Shown here piece after piece: positions 61,101 to 64,000 of a stretch of 64,000 nucleotides of DNA (the first letter of the stretch is position 1; the number at the start of each line of letters is the position of its first letter). The notes under the pieces were generated by a model. It made no database searches, was not told where the DNA came from, and saw only the letters and a program-made list of their open reading frames with translations. The stretch is from Formicarius rufipectus (lineage: Eukaryota > Chordata > Aves > Passeriformes > Formicariidae): assembly GCA_013399695.1 (NCBI GenBank), contig VXAU01000303.1, positions 644,107 to 708,106 on the forward strand, read 5' to 3'. The translations under genes were made by a program, and so were the position numbers.

Positions 61101-63463
61101 GACCATGCGGTTTAAAGAGACCTTTTCCCATTTTGTTACTTAATCGATCTTTGTAGTTTGTTCCTTGCTTCCCTTTCAGAGTAATGTGCCAGTTCAGGTT
61201 CAGACTGAAAGTAACTTCACTGTGTTTTGAACAGAAGCCCGTTGTTTTGAATATTTGGATCCAAAGAGGTGAGGTCCAGTACCCCTCTGAGCTCACATAA
61301 ATCTGTGTGAGGAGGTTCCTGTGGAACTTCTGGGAGGTGCTGCAGTTCTGGGTGGTCTCTCAAAGGCCATATGTAGCACATAAAGCACAGTGTGACAAAC
61401 TGTTCAGATGTTCAGTGCTCTTCAGGGAGGAAGAGGGGAGGATATATCTTAAATCTTCATCTGTGAGTGTGCTGGTAGGGTGAAGGTAGAGCACATCTGC
61501 CTCAGTTCTGTTCTAGATCACTTCCAGACAGTGATCATTGAGTGCTCTCATGGCAAGCTTAGACACAGCTTTTTGTGGCCGCAGAAGTGCTAACACTGAG
61601 CTCTAGTCCTTGACAAAAATATTGCAAGAGTGCTGCACAGTGTACTTGGGAAAAATTTAGGACAAAACTATTCTGCCCTTGAACAGGAGGCCACTAGAGG
61701 TTGTTCAGTCTGCTTTGGTTTTAACTGCATTAAGTAGTATAAGGTAGGACTGTCACTAACATAAGTGCCAGTTACGTGTAGTGTTTCTCCTCTCTTGGAG
61801 GGCATCTTTGCTACCTTGCTGATTAAACAGGTTTGGGCCTTTGGATTAGCAAAGAACTTTATTCTACTGGAACTGGCATCAGCATGAGGTCATAAAATCT
61901 AGAAGAACAATGTATAATTTTCTTAGAAATAACTTTTTGGGTTGTGGTCTGGTCATGCCTTGGTTATTAGTGGTGAGGTAGATCCTGTGCTTCTAGCTAG
62001 AAGCATCATGAAAGAGGCAGTCTTGCAGGAAATGGCTGAATGAAGGTGCATTTCTGATGCTGAGCATTTAGCTTTGTTGCTTTCTCTGCAGTTGTGGCTA
62101 TTTACCACCCCACTAGCTCAAACTCAGTGAAGACTGAGCATGTTAAAGCTACACTTCACTGAGCTCTGAGGGTGTCTCAGACAGAAAGCTAATGGAAAGC
62201 CTTTGCCTTGGTTCCTGAACTCCTCATAAGCTCTCCTCTTCACAGAATGTACACGGTCACTGAAAGCCGTCACATCTCACTCTCCCTTTGGTTTTGCTGG
62301 GAAAGAGCACTGGTTGTGGGAGTTTAGATGGGAAGAAGGAAATGGCTTTTCACCTGGCCATTTTGTTGCAGCAGAGTTGGGAACAGTGTATCTTGGCCTT
62401 CTTGTCATACTTGTTTTCTGTCCTTAGAGCAGCTGGATTTTGCTGTTGATCTCTGGTAAGCTTGTAGGATGAATTCCTTCTGTTTTCTTGGCTCCTTCAG
62501 CCATCCTTGCACTGTGTCTATGCTTGGGGAAATGGCCACTTCATCACATGGAGGCTGGAGAAGGTGGCTCGTGTACCCAAAATGCGTTTTGCAGGAAGTC
62601 ATCCCTTGGGTGTGAAGAACTCTCTCGTAGCAGCTGAACATTATGGTTGTCCTCGGAGCTCTCTCCGCTCTCGCTAAGAGATGGTGCTGATGTTTCACCA
62701 GAAGGAAGGCTAGGCTTGCCACCTTCCTGTACCTGGAGTCCCAGATAACATTGCTTGCTCCTTGACTCCTGCGTGCGCCTCAAGCTCTGTGCTGCTGCTG
62801 GGGTTTCCCTCTGGAGAGTACTTGCAGGTCTGAGGCAATCCCAGGCCGAGTCTTCTTCCCACCAGCTGAATGTGACAATTTTTACAGGCTTGGTCATTTT
62901 CCTTGCTTCATTGTAAGGAGAATATAAAGGCAGCAAGACACAGACTTCATTGGTAATTTTACAAATCTGCATGAGAGACTTTGGAGCTGGGAGATACCGA
63001 ATGTTTGTTTTCTCAAGTGAATGTATTTCAAGTCAAAAAATAACTGAAACAATAGTGGCCATAAAGGGCCTGAAGGGGGAGGAGATATGAGAAGGTCCTA
63101 AAACTGACTTTGTCCAGGTTTTGATGGGACAAAATATGGCCTTGAACAATCTATTGAAGCAATAGTAGAGAGGGGACTGCCACCTTTACAGTACCTTGGA
63201 TCTATGACTTGGAAGATGCTGAACAGCTGGGAAAGGTGCCAGTGCCTTCCTTGAGGCTAGTCCCAGCTGTCAGCTGTGGCAGCAACGACAGTGGTGCAAT
63301 TTTGTGTTAATTTTCTACTTGAAGGCTGTGAGGGAAGGAGCTGCTGGACTGCCTCCCTCTGAACTTTCACTCTCTTCCTATATATTTCTTTTTCTTTCTT
63401 GATGTTGTAATTTAAATGTTACATAGAGCCCCATCCCACCTCTTTGACAGTATATAGAAAAAA

Positions 63464-63535
63464 TAAGCAAAGAAAAAAACCCCACAAAAATATTAACCCC
63501 CAACAACACAACCAAATTTAAAGCAAAGAAAAATT
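63464..63535. repeat. A/C-rich low-complexity tract
   Basis: A runs interrupted by CCCC, CAACAACAC and CCAAA units, of the same texture as the other three A/C-rich tracts in the window. Confidence 0.75.
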
Positions 63536-63718
63536 TAAAGCATTTGAGCAGCATTTTGGTGGCACTCAAAATTCTGGAGACCTATTTTTGTGAAAAATTT
63601 AAGTAAATGCTGAGTCATAGGTGAGTGAGGAGCTTAATGGATGTAAACATTTACATAGGATGCATTAGACTTCTGCTGTGTGTATTGTCTTTTGGTTGAA
63701 GAAAATTATGAAGTGACT

Positions 63719-63724
63719 AATAAA
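63719..63724 (+). terminator. AP1G1: AP1G1 distal poly(A) signal candidate
   Basis: AATAAA in ACTAATAAAATGAG, followed after about 30 bases by GTGCCTTGTTGCTTTCTG, a plausible GU-rich downstream element. Confidence 0.6.
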
Positions 63725-63740
63725 ATGAGTCAATATTCAA

Positions 63741-64000
63741 TGCTTTAAAACTGTGCCTTGTTGCTTTCTGCAAGTACAGTGGGATAGAATGTTTTGGTTC
63801 TTGATGTTTGGTCATGGCAAGTTCAGATGATCCAAAACAATTAAAAAAAAAAAAAAAAGCAGAATTTGAAAAACTTCATGGGAAATTTTGGAGAGCAAAA
63901 TGAATGGATGCTTGGGCAGTTCAGAATACCACCTGCAGGGAAAGCGTGCTGGCATCTGAACACGAGGAATGTTTTTCTCCAGTATTTGCAGTGTGCTGTG
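63741..64000. other. Downstream of AP1G1, no gene seen
   Basis: A 17-base A run lies near 63842-63858. Nothing else is recognisable before the window ends. Confidence 0.6.

Larger units (their letters stand above)
59970..63740 (+). other. AP1G1: AP1G1 3'UTR (up to about 3.8 kb)
   Basis: No open frame here resembles a protein. Two AATAAA signals are well placed, at 61095-61100 and 63719-63724. The distal one would give a 3'UTR of about 3.77 kb, close to the long human form as I recall. An A/C-rich tract lies at 63464-63535. The exact end is inferred. Confidence 0.65.

Overview
The window is vertebrate nuclear DNA, most likely from a bird and probably a songbird. Long introns with GT-AG splice sites, several CR1 LINE fragments, a tRNA-Ile-derived SINE with a CR1-like tail (the kind reported from zebra finch) and a short solo retroviral LTR all point that way. 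There is no bacterial, plasmid or CRISPR content. Two single ambiguous bases (22863 and 50963) mark it as assembly sequence. Gene identities come from recognising the encoded proteins and from recalled human orthologues; no search was run.

Four genes are present, in the order IST1 (minus) - ZNF821 (plus) - ATXN1L (minus) - AP1G1 (plus). I recall the same neighbours on human 16q22. They form two head-to-head pairs. IST1/ZNF821 share a CpG-rich promoter at about 1.0-2.3 kb, and ATXN1L/AP1G1 share one at about 22.6-24.1 kb. ZNF821 and ATXN1L are tail to tail across about 2 kb of intergenic DNA.

Layout: 1-1.4 kb, 5' end of IST1 (first coding exon and a probable 5'UTR exon; the rest lies off the left edge). 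1.7-14.4 kb, ZNF821 (six coding exons, 411 aa, C2H2 fingers plus four 23-aa STPR repeats), with one apparent GC-AG intron that carries an antisense solo LTR. 14.4-16.3 kb, intergenic DNA with a CR1 scrap and a simple repeat. 16.3-22.6 kb, ATXN1L (683 aa in one coding exon, AXH domain) with a probable 4.2-kb 3'UTR. 23.8-63.7 kb, AP1G1: a noncoding first exon, 22 standard coding exons plus an optional 9-nt microexon, 818 or 821 aa, and a 3'UTR of about 1.1 or 3.8 kb depending on the poly(A) site.

The genes do not form one pathway. IST1 (ESCRT-III related) and AP1G1 (clathrin adaptor AP-1) both act in endosomal membrane traffic. ZNF821 is a likely DNA-binding protein, and ATXN1L is a nuclear co-repressor partner of CIC. 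All reading frames look intact. I found no undescribed system; the most useful observations are the microexon, the GC-AG intron, the precisely bounded LTR, the SINE and the paired CRE palindromes in the AP1G1/ATXN1L promoter.
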